From Paraniabella ginsengisoli (lineage in GTDB: Bacteria > Bacteroidota > Bacteroidia > Chitinophagales > Chitinophagaceae): 64,000 nucleotides of DNA. The notes below the pieces were generated by a model. It saw only the letters and a program-made list of their open reading frames with translations, did not search any database and was not told the DNA's origin. Below, piece by piece: positions 10,233 to 19,682 of the stretch. Position 1 is the first letter of the stretch. Every line of letters starts with the position of its first letter. The DNA is taken from positions 62,001 to 126,000 of the forward strand of contig NZ_JAKWBL010000003.1 in assembly GCF_022513635.1 (NCBI RefSeq). The letters are read 5' to 3'. A program made the translations under genes and the position numbers.

Positions 10233-10240
10233 TATTTTTG
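10233..10240 (+). promoter_or_regulatory. -7 promoter element upstream of ccmC
   Basis: TATTTTTG matches the Bacteroidota -7 consensus TAnnTTTG and lies 27 bp before the ccmC ATG. It suggests ccmC-ccmD can be transcribed separately from ccmB. Confidence 0.5.
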
Positions 10241-10267
10241 TGTTTATCAATTTAAAGTGATTTTTGT

Positions 10268-10957
10268 ATGCGAAAATCGTGGTGGAAGATTCTCTGTGTC
10301 ATTTTGTTGGTTTATGCCATAGCAGGAGGCTTATTGGTTAAAATACCCAATGCTCCTTTGTTGGAAGAGACTAGCCGAAACTTATTTTATCATGTGGGCA
10401 TGTGGGCCGCCATGTTCGTTCTTTTCACCTGCTCTTTAGTTCATTCTATTCGGTATTTAAGCAAAAGCAATTTAAAAAACGATATAGCCGCCAGCCAATA
10501 CGCATCAATGGGAATTGTATTTGGCCTGTTAGGTTATATTACTGGTGCTGTTTGGGCCAGTTATACCTGGGCCGATCCCAACAATCCCGGATTTTCCTTT
10601 AGCACCATTGCAAGAGAGCCAAAGCTTATAGGTACTGCTATTGCCCTGCTCATTTATTTTGCTTATTTTATTTTAAGAAGTTCTATACAAGATATGGATC
10701 AAAAAGCAAGGATTACCGCGGTTTATAACATATTTGCTTTTGCCATGCTGTTCCCAACTATTATGATAGTACCGCGTTTATTACCAAGTTTACATCCCGG
10801 ACAAGAAGGAAATCCGGCTTTAAATTTTAAAGATGTGAGTCCTGAAATGCGTATGATTGAGTATCCGGCATTTATTGGCTGGGCCTTATTAGCCGTTTGG
10901 ATTACTACGCTAAAGATCAGAATAAATTATATTAAAGAAAAGCATTTTATTAAATAA
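10268..10957 (+). CDS. ccmC: Cytochrome c maturation protein CcmC
   Basis: Heme-handling membrane protein that presents heme for cytochrome c maturation. The 229-residue protein has six hydrophobic segments. It has a HVGMWAAMF motif (usual form HVPxW) near residue 45 and a tryptophan-rich VWASYTWADP loop near residue 97. Both are degenerate relative to the canonical WGxxWxWD motif, but the overall order and length fit CcmC. A second conserved His appears in LLPSLHPGQEG. It sits between ccmB and a ccmD-like small gene. Confidence 0.82.
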   Translation: MRKSWWKILCVILLVYAIAGGLLVKIPNAPLLEETSRNLFYHVGMWAAMFVLFTCSLVHSIRYLSKSNLKNDIAASQYASMGIVFGLLGYITGAVWASYTWADPNNPGFSFSTIAREPKLIGTAIALLIYFAYFILRSSIQDMDQKARITAVYNIFAFAMLFPTIMIVPRLLPSLHPGQEGNPALNFKDVSPEMRMIEYPAFIGWALLAVWITTLKIRINYIKEKHFIK

Positions 10958-10967
10958 AGAAATTGTC

Positions 10968-11159
10968 ATGAAGTGTTTGTTGTCATTGCTTTTTTACTAC
11001 CCCTATTTGCTAATGCGCAGGCTAAAGAAAGTCTGATGTATAGCAGTGGTAGATATATATGTTGTTATTGCCGTACTATTGATTATACTGTTTGGCCTGA
11101 TCCTTTATTTGATAAGAGTTGAAAGAAAAATAAAAAAGCTGGAAGACGCTGATAAATAG
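10968..11159 (+). CDS. CcmD-like small membrane protein (two frameshifts)
   Basis: Directly after ccmC, restoring one A after ATGAA and removing one base near 11051 gives a reading frame of about 63 residues. It has a signal-like start (MKVFVVIAFLLPLFANAQ), a short linker (KESLMYSS), one membrane segment (IYVVIAVLLIILFGLILYL) and a basic tail (RVERKIKKLEDADK). This is the shape of Bacteroidota CcmD-type proteins. In the raw sequence the frame is broken, so automated callers would miss it. The call rests on architecture and position. Confidence 0.6.
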
Positions 11160-11235
11160 TTGACAAGTTGAAATGTTTATAAGTTGACAGGGAATGTCCT
11201 GAAAATCTTATAATTTCCGAAATCATGGTTCAGAC

Positions 11236-11326
11236 AATTGCGAAGAATATGTAGGTTGAATTATGTTCTAACGATGAAACGAGCGTGGCAATATCGATGC
11301 CATATATCTACTGCCGGTTAATAAAA
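11236..11326 (-). repeat. 90-bp intergenic repeat, copy B
   Basis: Diverged copy of the element at 62741-62830, in the opposite orientation. On the minus strand it has CCGGCAG near the start, ATATATGGCATCGATATTGC and AACCTACATATTC. The middle differs (TTGCCACGCTCGTTT), a variant shared with copies D and E. The left end abuts a second repeat string (AATCATGGTTCAGA at 11221-11234). The rest of the gap up to glutamate dehydrogenase shows no gene. Confidence 0.65.
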
Positions 11327-11396
11327 TAAATATTTATTAACCATTTGAATGACGATTAATTTTTATTTTGCCAAAACATTTGAAAAAATCCTATCT

Positions 11397-12815
11397 ATGA
11401 CTGATAACAATTATAGTTTTTACGGCGCTGTTGTAAAGAGCTTTCAAAAGGCCGCAGTGTTTACCAAATGGGACAAAGGTTTACTCGAACAAATCAGCGC
11501 AAGCAATGCAGTTTATCGCATGCGGTTCCCAATAAAAAAGGAAGATGGCTCTATCGAAGTTATTGAAGCCTATCGGGTGCAACATTCACACCACAAAACG
11601 CCCTGTAAAGGTGGTATTCGTTTTTCGCTGGCTGTAAACCAGGATGAAGTAATGGCGCTGGCGGCGCTGATGACGTATAAATGCGCCATCGTAAATGTGC
11701 CATTTGGCGGGGCCAAAGGTGGTATTAAAATTGATCCCAAAAAATATACGCCGTACGAGCTTGAAAAAATCACGCGCCGTTATACTTCGGAATTGATTAA
11801 AAAGAATTTTATCGGACCGGCAGTTGACGTTCCAGCACCCGATTACGGAACTGGTGAAAGAGAAATGGCGTGGATTGTTGATACCTACGCAGCAATGCAT
11901 ACACATGATATTGATGCGGCTGGCTGTGTAACAGGAAAGCCGATTTCTCAGGGTGGTGTTCGTGGTAGAAAAGAAGCAACCGGGTTAGGCGTATTTTTCG
12001 GCCTAAAAGAGGTTTGCTCGATAGAAGACGAAATGACTAAACGTGGACTTACACCAGGAGTTGAAGATAAACGAATTGTTGTTCAGGGACTGGGAAATGT
12101 GGGTTTTCATACTGCTAAATTCTTCCAGGAAGCCGGAGCTATTATTGTTGGCATTGCCGAATTTGAAGGATCTATTTCAAAACCAGATGGAATTGACATA
12201 AATGAATTAGTAGAGTTTAGAAAAAGAACCGGTTCTATTCTTAATTTTCCTGGTGCTGTAAATCTCGAAAACAATAAGTCTGCGCTTGAGCTTGATTGCG
12301 ACATATTGATTCCTGCGGCTTTGGAAAGTGTTATTGATGGCGAAAATGCGCCACGCATCAAAGCAAAAATTATTGGCGAGGCGGCCAACGGGCCTTTAAC
12401 ACCTGAAGCAGATGAAATACTTTTACAAAAAGGAGTTTTGGTAGTTCCGGATATGTACCTGAATGCTGGCGGTGTTACCGTTTCTTACTTTGAATGGTTG
12501 AAGAACCTAAGCCACGTTCGTTATGGCCGCATGGAAAAACGCTTCAACGAAACGATGAACTCACGAATTTTAGACGAAATAGAAGAATTGACCGGGAAAA
12601 CTGTGGATGAAAAAAACCGGACATTTATAAGACATGGCGCAGACGAAGTAGAGCTTGTGTACAGCGGATTAGAAGAAACTATGATAACCGCCACGCGCGA
12701 AATTATGGCTGAATGGAAAGCCAATGAAAAGATTCCGAATATGCGCACAGCAGCCTATGTTGTAGCTATTAATAAAGTGGCTACCAGTTATGCAGAGTTG
12801 GGAATATTTCCGTAA
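11397..12815 (+). CDS. gdhA: Glutamate dehydrogenase
   Basis: NAD(P)-dependent oxidative deamination of glutamate. The ATG at 11397 gives about 472 residues; an in-frame ATG at 11349 adds 16 residues without homology-like character, so the later one is preferred. Motifs: [28 protein letters not shown] with the substrate lysines, the catalytic aspartate in [10 protein letters not shown], and the NAD-binding [11 protein letters not shown]. Frame intact. A bidirectional terminator follows the stop. The cofactor is not decided by these motifs. Confidence 0.93.
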   Translation: MTDNNYSFYGAVVKSFQKAAVFTKWDKGLLEQISASNAVYRMRFPIKKEDGSIEVIEAYRVQHSHHKTPCKGGIRFSLAVNQDEVMALAALMTYKCAIVNVPFGGAKGGIKIDPKKYTPYELEKITRRYTSELIKKNFIGPAVDVPAPDYGTGEREMAWIVDTYAAMHTHDIDAAGCVTGKPISQGGVRGRKEATGLGVFFGLKEVCSIEDEMTKRGLTPGVEDKRIVVQGLGNVGFHTAKFFQEAGAIIVGIAEFEGSISKPDGIDINELVEFRKRTGSILNFPGAVNLENNKSALELDCDILIPAALESVIDGENAPRIKAKIIGEAANGPLTPEADEILLQKGVLVVPDMYLNAGGVTVSYFEWLKNLSHVRYGRMEKRFNETMNSRILDEIEELTGKTVDEKNRTFIRHGADEVELVYSGLEETMITATREIMAEWKANEKIPNMRTAAYVVAINKVATSYAELGIFP

Positions 12816-12836
12816 CAACAAAAGATATAAAAAAGA

Positions 12837-12872
12837 AAAGCGGCAAGATAAATTTTCCTTGCCGCTTTTTTG
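12837..12872. terminator. Bidirectional terminator between gdhA and the fasciclin gene
   Basis: Arms AAAAGCGGCAAG and CTTGCCGCTTTT with a short loop, flanked by A and T runs on both sides. It sits between two converging genes (ends at 12815 and 12883) and can serve both. Confidence 0.85.
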
Positions 12873-12882
12873 TTATGTGATC

Positions 12883-14169
12883 TTATTGCGGTAACAATAC
12901 CTGATCTATACGATGAATGACGCCATTTATATGATTTAGGTCATTTGTGGTGCTTGGTGGCGCACTCAATATAACATTGGAAGCAGTGGTATTAGCAAAG
13001 CCCTTTGCAGTTGCGGCTGTTACACCACTTGCCCCAAAAGTAGCTTTCAATGCCACACCCGGGTGGTTGGCAACAGATGCATTTAATAAAGTTGGAACAA
13101 AAGCGTCTGTTGTAGGAAAATTTACTGTAAAATTTCTGTACCCAACAGTAGTCGCTCCAGGCTTAGCCAATAAATGATACGCCACAATACCTTGTGCCAG
13201 TTGTTGCGTCATAACAGCAGCTAAGGCAGGGCCGTATCCAGGAATAGAAGCTGGATCTGAAATAATAGTTACGCCATAAGTAGCTACTAAGCCCCTTGCA
13301 GCGGCGTCAGCTATAGCGGGCTGTATACCTTGTCCTATCAAAGCTAAAGTGATTTGCCCAATTAGTAGTTGTTCAAAAGCGGCATTGGTAGGTATTAAGG
13401 CAGTAAAGTTGGCGTTAGGTGTCCGTAATGCAGATTGAAAGGTTCCCTCAGGTTGATCTCCTCCATCAGCGCGTATCACAGCTGCTTTAAAGTAAGTGTA
13501 CTCGTCTCCGGCATTTGCTGCAATGGTTTGCCAAAGCACTTTATCGGGCGGTAGCAGGGCTACATAAGTTTTGTGCATCACTCCGTTCGATGCTGCAATA
13601 TCTGGTGCCGTAATAGGTACATTATTAGCAAAAACCGTGGTGCCTTGTTTGCCTAAGAAAACAGGCATTCTATAACCAGGCGGCAATGTTGCTGAAGGAG
13701 GCGCCAATAGTAACATGCTTTGTAAATACAAATTAAGGCCAGGCGACACAGGATTGATGCGGTTGGTAGTGAGTTGCTCCCCGCCTATTAAATGATATTT
13801 CAACAGCGTATCTAATTTTCCCACGCTGAAAAAATTCAGCGATGCCGGATCGGCTGGTAATCCAAGTAGCGCAAAGGATCTTAGAAGCGCCGCATTATCC
13901 GGCGCAAAAAAGTAACCGTGCCATTGGGGTTGGCTAAAATATCAGAAACTTTTCCGGTTGGACTTGCGAATGTGCTGGCTTTTTCTATCGCTGATCTTAG
14001 AATAGAAAATTCAGCAGCATCCAGCTTTTGCATAATGGTTTCCGTTTCTGATGAACTCATCCGGTGTAAGTGGAACAGCCTCGGGCAATTCTTTGTTACA
14101 TGCCAGCAATGCAACCGAAATTACCAGCAGCATCACAGTTATTTTATTGATAAATCTATAATTGATAAG
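12883..14169 (-). CDS. Fasciclin (FAS1) domain lipoprotein, two FAS1 domains (two frameshifts)
   Basis: Secreted lipoprotein with tandem FAS1 domains, folds associated with adhesion or ligand binding at the cell surface. The start at 14169 (MLINYRFINKITVMLLVIS) leads to a lipobox VALLAC. The first FAS1 domain runs from about residue 40 and closes near VMHKTYVALLPP. The second opens at VLWQTIAANAGDEYTYF and closes with HINGVIHRIDQVLLP. The A run at 13906-13911 is one base short; adding it gives TVTFFAPDNAALLRSF. A one-base excess near 14055 breaks the frame before SSETETIMQKLDAA. The repaired protein is about 428 residues. It follows the TonB-dependent receptor by a short gap, so the two are probably co-expressed. 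Confidence 0.85.
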
Positions 14170-14204
14170 CATATTTGATAAGTTTAGTATAAGCAAAGTG
14201 TTTG

Positions 14205-16931
14205 TTATAAGTTATACGTAAAAGCGAGATAGTAAAGACCGCCAATACTTGGGTTACCGATGGCGTTTGTATAGTATTCATTAAACAAATTGTTAGCACC
14301 CAATTTTAACTGAGATTTTATAGCAGGCAGCTTATACAAAAGGGCAGCATCAATAATATGAATTGGATTTAATGTGCCGGATGCAAAGTCTCCTTCAAAA
14401 ACCACTTTATCCTGCCAGCGCCAATTCAAATTAAACCCAAATAAATCGTTCGGCCCAAAGCCCGAGTTGCTCAAACCTAATAGGGATCTGTATTTTGGGG
14501 AATTAAATGAGGAACGAAAACCACTTGGCACATCCTTAATTTCATCAGAAGAAAGATTTCCGTTTACTGAAAAATTAGAAGGCAGACGCCAGTCGAAACT
14601 CATACCCCAGCCAAAAGTTTTTACTTTGGCATCAGAATTTACAACAACAGAAATACCACGATATTTAGTAGGATCTGCCTCATCGTAAAACTGAACTACA
14701 TCCCTTCTACCAATAAAGTTTTCGTATGTTCCGGTATAAACATAAGCATCAACGAATATCTTTTTTGCAAGCAATGCTTTGTAACCTAATTCATAACTCA
14801 CTACACTTTCGGGCTTGATTTCTTTATAAGGTACAGGAATACGATTTGTTGGATCTGCAACAAACTCCTGCGCTGAATAGCCGGGGTTATCAATTAAATC
14901 GTATGACTCCCAAATAACTCTGTTACCACCAATCAATGTTCCGCTTCCCACCGCAAGGTCAATCCATTGTTGTTGTGTACTTGGAAAACGATAAGCTGTT
15001 TGATAAGATAAACGTATGTTATGATCTTTTGCTGGTTGAATGACTGCCGTAAATCTTGGTGTAAATCGCCCTTTAAAATATTCATTTTTATCATACCGGC
15101 CTGCTGCAGTTAATTTCAGGCGGTCTTTTATAATTTCTTTCCCCACTTGCACATAGGCACCTACTTCGTTAATCTTAATTGGCCCATCATCTTCATGAAA
15201 CAATGTGTTCTCACTATTTAAAACAAACTGCCTCCAATTACCGCCAGCTAATAATTCTACTGCATTATTTACCAAAGAAGAAAAATTATACTGGCCCTCC
15301 GCAACATACAGGTCAGATTTATCAAGAAATAAACCACCATTTTGATATATGGGTCGCAGGCGTGTTTCATCCCAAAGCTTTGTAAACTCAGCAGATCCGG
15401 CAGCCGGTCTGCCGTCATCGGCAACAGATCTCGCAAGATTATGAGACTCCGCATCTCCCATGCCCCCCATTTTTGCGTTCATATATGCAAATGCGTATTG
15501 CATATACCAATCAGTAGGCTGTGGCGTTGGGTTTCCATTTGCATCGGTGGTTACACTTGTTTTCCAAGCCTCATTAAACTGTCGGGCCGTGGCCGTCAGA
15601 TTATGAGACTCTCCAGCATTTTCCTGAGTAGTATAGCCGCGAACGAACCAATTATCAGATTTCAACTCTAATTTATACTGCGCTATTTGAAAATCCCGCA
15701 ACGAGTATCTATCACTTCCTGTATAAACTGAAGTTCCGGCACCTAATTGCCCCATCAAAATAGCTTCTATTTTAGGTGTTATTTTATAGTGCAAGGCACC
15801 ACCCACTTTATAATTGAGTGTATTGGGATCTACCAATTCATTTTCCGTGTATCCGGTTCGGGAAACCGGAATATTTTCAGGCAATTGGCTGATATAAGAC
15901 TGCCAGAAAGGGACCTGCCCTCCAATACCACTTAATAAAGCTTTTAAATTTACAGTTGTTTCATCTCCATATACGTTGATACCATCATAGTTTGGATCCG
16001 TATCACGAGTACCATCCTTAATCATACCATTGGTGCCTACACGACCGTAATTTCTGTAATCGCGGGCCAGCCAGTCATTAGCTTTAATAAATTCACCCGT
16101 TATTTTATAAGCAAATTTTTCGGAAACTTTTTGCCCCCATCGCAAAGCATAATTTTGATAAGGAGAAGCGTCTCTCCATTTATTACCCAAATTCATAGCA
16201 CCTCCTTTTACCTGGAAGGAAAGTCCTGTATAATTAAATGGATTTTTACTATTGATCAGTAAAGTACCATTCATACCGCCGGATCCATACAACGCAGAAG
16301 ATGCGCCAGGCAGCAGTTCCATACTTTCTACATCGAGCTCCGTTAACCCAACAATACTTCCGACAGAAAAATTAAGAGCCGGAGCTTGATTATCAATACC
16401 ATCAACCTGCTGATTAAAACGGGTATTACCGCTTCCTGCAAAACCTCTGGTGGTTGGGGATGTAAACGTAAGAGATGCGTTGACCACATCAACGCCTTTT
16501 AGTTTACCAATAATATCGTAATAACTGGCATTGGGCGTGTTCTTTATTGTAGCGGCGCTTACCCTTTCTACCGTAACCGGAGACTCAATTAAACGCTCAT
16601 TAAAGCGAGAAGCAGATACGACTATTTCCTGCCCCAGCATAGGCTTTAACGAAACCGTGATAAATGAAGTATTGACCACAGTTACGCCTTGTGCTTCGTA
16701 GTTAACCGAACTAACGGTTAAACTAGCAGGTAAAGAAGATACCCTGATTTCAAATTCACCCTTTTCGTTAGCAACAGCACCTATTGTGCTGCCTTGTAAC
16801 GTAATAGAAGCAGATGGAACACCTTCCCCGCTTTCGCCGCTTTTAACAACGCCCTTCAGCGTTTGAGCCATAGCAGCAGAAACAGCGCACAGGAATGTCA
16901 TGGTAGCAAGCAATCGTGCATAGGTTTTCAT
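14205..16931 (-). CDS. TonB-dependent outer-membrane receptor
   Basis: 908-residue outer-membrane importer. It has a signal peptide (residues 1-22, ending SAAMAQ), then a CarboxypepD_reg-like domain (about 24-95) and a plug domain (about 110-225). The plug includes GVDVVNASL, TTRGFAGSGNTRFN and SALYGSGGMNG. A long beta-barrel ends in YLAFTYNL with the terminal aromatic-X-Leu pattern. The frame is intact. It is not paired with a SusD gene; its downstream partner is the FAS1 lipoprotein. The ligand is unknown. The leader contains nested inverted repeats that may be regulatory. Confidence 0.93.
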   Translation of the reverse strand: MKTYARLLATMTFLCAVSAAMAQTLKGVVKSGESGEGVPSASITLQGSTIGAVANEKGEFEIRVSSLPASLTVSSVNYEAQGVTVVNTSFITVSLKPMLGQEIVVSASRFNERLIESPVTVERVSAATIKNTPNASYYDIIGKLKGVDVVNASLTFTSPTTRGFAGSGNTRFNQQVDGIDNQAPALNFSVGSIVGLTELDVESMELLPGASSALYGSGGMNGTLLINSKNPFNYTGLSFQVKGGAMNLGNKWRDASPYQNYALRWGQKVSEKFAYKITGEFIKANDWLARDYRNYGRVGTNGMIKDGTRDTDPNYDGINVYGDETTVNLKALLSGIGGQVPFWQSYISQLPENIPVSRTGYTENELVDPNTLNYKVGGALHYKITPKIEAILMGQLGAGTSVYTGSDRYSLRDFQIAQYKLELKSDNWFVRGYTTQENAGESHNLTATARQFNEAWKTSVTTDANGNPTPQPTDWYMQYAFAYMNAKMGGMGDAESHNLARSVADDGRPAAGSAEFTKLWDETRLRPIYQNGGLFLDKSDLYVAEGQYNFSSLVNNAVELLAGGNWRQFVLNSENTLFHEDDGPIKINEVGAYVQVGKEIIKDRLKLTAAGRYDKNEYFKGRFTPRFTAVIQPAKDHNIRLSYQTAYRFPSTQQQWIDLAVGSGTLIGGNRVIWESYDLIDNPGYSAQEFVADPTNRIPVPYKEIKPESVVSYELGYKALLAKKIFVDAYVYTGTYENFIGRRDVVQFYDEADPTKYRGISVVVNSDAKVKTFGWGMSFDWRLPSNFSVNGNLSSDEIKDVPSGFRSSFNSPKYRSLLGLSNSGFGPNDLFGFNLNWRWQDKVVFEGDFASGTLNPIHIIDAALLYKLPAIKSQLKLGANNLFNEYYTNAIGNPSIGGLYYLAFTYNL

Positions 16932-16970
16932 GTGTAATTTTTTATTGGTTTTTGGTCACATGGAATTCCG

Positions 16971-17041
16971 CATAAGAAAATATTTATTGTTTTCGGGTAT
17001 GAAAATGAACATTTTCTTATGCTCCATTTCATAAAATGGAT
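16971..17041. promoter_or_regulatory. Nested inverted repeats in the receptor leader
   Basis: CATAAGAAAAT at 16971-16981 is the exact inverse complement of ATTTTCTTATG at 17011-17021. Inside it, GAAAAT and ATTTTC form a smaller hairpin. Next to it, TCCATTT and AAATGGA (17023-17041) form another. They sit 40-110 bp before the receptor ATG, so an operator or RNA structure is plausible. Function is inference. Apart from this and repeat copy C, nothing was recognised in the 486-bp gap 16932-17417. Confidence 0.5.
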
Positions 17042-17130
17042 TTTGTGTTGACAATTATACTATTAAAATAACATTTGTTAGTTTATTGGCAAAATAAAGT
17101 TTAGGCAAGTTGAAATGTTTACAAAGAGTT

Positions 17131-17235
17131 TTATTGTCCCGGCTGATGAACACAGCTCAACGATCTTGCCACAGTTTATCCCGCTCACTGGACTCGCTTA
17201 TACTGTTGTACATAACTCAACCTACATATTCGATA
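17131..17235 (+). repeat. 90-bp intergenic repeat, copy C
   Basis: Begins TTATTGTCCCGGC like the intact copies and keeps ACTGTTGTACATAACTCAACC near the right part, but the middle is longer and the right end decays after TTCGATAG. Lies between the receptor gene and purC. Confidence 0.65.
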
Positions 17236-17417
17236 GCTATCAAATCGCAACCAATAATCGGTCAGACGGAAACCGTATCAACTTATTAACTTCAATGATA
17301 ACTCTCACAGAAAGCATGAAATAACACAGAATTTATATTGTTTGTGTACTTCTGTGTAATCTGTGAGAAACACATTTCCCTTATCAACATTTCAACTATC
17401 CTTACTATTTTCGCGCC

Positions 17418-18341
17418 ATGTCTGAATTAAACTTTCTCAAACAAACTAATTTCTACCGCGGTAAGGTAAGAGATGTTTATACCATTGATAACAGATTATT
17501 AGTGATGATTGCATCCAATCGCATTTCGGCCTTTGATGTTATCTTACCCAAACCCATACCATACAAAGGACAGGTTTTAAACCAGATCGCAGCATATATG
17601 CTGAATGCGACAAAAGACATTTGCAAAAACTGGCTGCTGGAAACGCCAACTGCAAATAGTTCCATCGGCTATAAATGCGAACCTTTTAAAATAGAAATGG
17701 TGGTACGCGGCCACTTAACTGGCCATGCTTGGAGAACATACAATAGTGAAAAGCGAACATTATGCGGCGTTGCCCTACCCGAAGGAATGAAAGAGAATGA
17801 TGCTTTTTCAACACCTATCATTACACCCAGCACAAAGGCCAGCGAAGGACATGATGAAGACATCAGCAAAGAAGAAATTATTGCGCAAGGATTAGCTACC
17901 GCTGATGAATGGCAGCAATTAGAAACATTAGCACTTGCCTTATTTAAGCGCGGACAAGAACTGGCGTTAAAACAAGGATTAATACTGGTTGATACAAAAT
18001 ATGAATTTGGAAAATTGGGTGATGAAATCATATTAATGGATGAAATTCATACACCCGACAGCTCCCGTTATTTTTATGCTGACGGCTTTGACGAACGTCA
18101 GCAAAAGGGCGAAAAGCAAAAGCAGCTAAGCAAAGAGTTCGTTCGGGAGTGGCTGATCGAAAATGGCTTTATGGGAAAAGAAGGGCAACAAGTTCCCGAA
18201 ATGACGGAAGAGTGGATCAGCACTATTTCTAACAGATATATTGAGCTTTATGAAAAAGTGATCGGCTCAACATTTGAACCTAAAAATGTTAGTGATGAAG
18301 AACAGCGGGATAAAATATCACAGGCTTTGGAGAGGTATTAA
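17418..18341 (+). CDS. purC: Phosphoribosylaminoimidazole-succinocarboxamide synthase
   Basis: SAICAR synthase of de novo purine synthesis: joins CAIR and aspartate with ATP. The 307-residue protein has [41 protein letters not shown] and LVDTKYEFG, all typical of the longer PurC form. Frame intact. A promoter-like TATTTTCG lies at 17406-17413, just before the ATG. The stop codon abuts the end of the converging toxin gene. Confidence 0.96.
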   Translation: MSELNFLKQTNFYRGKVRDVYTIDNRLLVMIASNRISAFDVILPKPIPYKGQVLNQIAAYMLNATKDICKNWLLETPTANSSIGYKCEPFKIEMVVRGHLTGHAWRTYNSEKRTLCGVALPEGMKENDAFSTPIITPSTKASEGHDEDISKEEIIAQGLATADEWQQLETLALALFKRGQELALKQGLILVDTKYEFGKLGDEIILMDEIHTPDSSRYFYADGFDERQQKGEKQKQLSKEFVREWLIENGFMGKEGQQVPEMTEEWISTISNRYIELYEKVIGSTFEPKNVSDEEQRDKISQALERY

Positions 18342-18607
18342 CTAATGATCGTCATAATGCCCAAGCAATGCATAAACTATAATTTTGTTGCGAATTATTA
18401 TATAAATCAGCCGGTCTTTTTTGTAATCCGCCCCGACCAAAAGCCCCGCCATTCGTGGTTCAACTGTTCTGGCTGGCCAATTCCTGAATAAGGATCTTCT
18501 GCAATCGCTTTTAAGAGTTTTTGAATTTTAGCCTGAACAGATTCATTGCCGGCTTTTTTCCAAAACCGTAAATGCGAAAGAGCTGTATCTGTAAACGCTA
18601 TTTCCAT
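18342..18607 (-). CDS. yoeB: YoeB/Txe-family mRNA interferase toxin (one frameshift)
   Basis: RelE-fold endoribonuclease expected to cleave mRNA on the ribosome. It starts MEIAFTDTALSHLRFWKK and includes IQKLLKAIAEDPYSGIGQPE and WRGFWSGRI. The raw frame stops early (residue 66). Adding one base around 18423-18426 continues it to KKDRLIYIIIRNKIIVYALLG followed by HYDDH. That is the normal C-terminus with the catalytic His/Tyr end, and the protein is 88 residues. The start overlaps the antitoxin end by 10 bp. The gene ends one base from the purC stop. Confidence 0.85.
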
Positions 18608-18876
18608 AGGTCATTTACCGAAATATTAGTGAGTTTACCGGCTTTAGCTTCATTAACACTTTTTCGCATTGTTGTTACCCATTCTTTGTTGTAAGTAATG
18701 TCAATTTCAGCATCATCGAGCGGCACTATTGCAAAAGAGCCTTTTGAATTGTGTACAATAATTCTTTCGGACTTCGCTCTGTCTAAAAAACTCTTTAGAT
18801 TATCCCTAAATTGGGTTACTGAAATAATGGATGCTTTTTTCTTATTTTTTACTGTGGAAATTATTATTCGTTTCAT
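18598..18876 (-). CDS. yefM: YefM/Phd-family antitoxin
   Basis: DNA-binding antitoxin partner of the YoeB toxin. The start at 18876 (MKRIIISTVKNKKKASIISVT) is preferred over an upstream ATG at 18900 because the latter lies inside the likely operator. The Phd/YefM core is IISVTQFRDNLKSFLDRA and FAIVPLDDAEID. The acidic/basic C-terminus that would wrap the toxin ends in NISVNDLWK. Overlap of 10 bp with the toxin gene indicates coupling. Confidence 0.85.
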   Translation of the reverse strand: MKRIIISTVKNKKKASIISVTQFRDNLKSFLDRAKSERIIVHNSKGSFAIVPLDDAEIDITYNKEWVTTMRKSVNEAKAGKLTNISVNDLWK

Positions 18877-18890
18877 CAAAATAATAAACT

Positions 18891-18908
18891 CGTACGACAT
18901 TTCGTACG
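18891..18908 (-). promoter_or_regulatory. Twin CGTACG operator of the yefM-yoeB operon
   Basis: Two perfect CGTACG palindromes at 18891-18896 and 18903-18908 have centres 12 bp apart, just upstream of the antitoxin. From memory, the E. coli yefM-yoeB operator also has two short palindromes with a GTAC core (TGTACA) about 12 bp apart, bound by YefM. Autoregulation here is inference from that match. Confidence 0.6.
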
Positions 18909-18983
18909 TCTTTTTATAGAGCCAGTTCTACAATTTGAAACTAAAAGTTATCAGTAGCATTAGAAAAATACTAAAAAAGATAA

Positions 18984-19010
18984 GGGCCGCAAATGTTGCG
19001 GCCCTGTTTT
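18984..19010 (-). terminator. Terminator downstream of the small lipoprotein gene
   Basis: Perfect arms GGGCCGCAA and TTGCGGCCC with loop ATG. On the minus strand the hairpin is followed by TTATCTTTTTT. It lies 26 bp after the end of the lipoprotein gene at 19030. Confidence 0.85.
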
Positions 19011-19029
19011 ATAGAGAACGGATAAACTA

Positions 19030-19476
19030 CTATCTTGAAATGCCAATTTTCTGCCTTCCACTTTGCAATTTTAAACTTTGATTTTTCATGGCAAATTCTG
19101 GGTAAACACCATATCGCTCATAATAATAATAATCTATTGCTTCTTGAGCATCTGCTTCAGTACGGATATTAGTCTCAATTACGTTCACATTCATTTCAAA
19201 ACCAGCCGTAATATTCTGAATTCTTTTTCTACCTGACCCAAAATCACCTCTTAACCTTTCATCAACATCTGGCCAGAAAGATTCATTGTCCAAGCTTTCA
19301 AGAACTGCGAAGCGACCATCTTCAATAAATTCCACCGTAAAAAATTCGTCAGCATATTCATACACATAGGCGTCCTCTCTTCTATCAATATCATCATGGT
19401 AATCTCTTTTTCTACAACTTGCCAGTAAAACAACGCCGGCTAATATTACCAGCGATATGGATATAAATCTTTTCAT
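19030..19476 (-). CDS. Small lipoprotein of unknown function
   Basis: 148 residues with a lipoprotein signal: MKRFISISLVILAGVVLLASC gives a lipobox LASC near residue 21. The mature part is charged and tyrosine-rich (YVYEYADEFFTVEFIEDG, YYYYERYGVYPEF) with no recognised domain. It resembles short Bacteroidota surface or periplasmic lipoproteins. Single gene with its own terminator. Frame intact. Function unknown. Confidence 0.8.
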   Translation of the reverse strand: MKRFISISLVILAGVVLLASCRKRDYHDDIDRREDAYVYEYADEFFTVEFIEDGRFAVLESLDNESFWPDVDERLRGDFGSGRKRIQNITAGFEMNVNVIETNIRTEADAQEAIDYYYYERYGVYPEFAMKNQSLKLQSGRQKIGISR

Positions 19477-19682
19477 TTTTTATAAGTTTAGTAGTTCGTT
19501 AAAATTGTTGTTCGTCTAATATTAAGATTATTCAAGAGCTTAAAGGGTTTGTAGCGCATTGTTAAAAAACATATAATAAATTACTGCTTGCCACAAAAGC
19601 ACGAATATTTTGAACAGATATCCTTTGTGTATTCGTGGCTACCAATAAAGAATAAGCTACTTTTATGCCAAATGAGTCCAAA

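Noticed and set aside
18877..18900. ATG at 18900 as the yefM start
   Set aside because: It lies within the twin-palindrome operator, and the added residues (MSYEFIIL) are not part of the usual antitoxin N-terminus.
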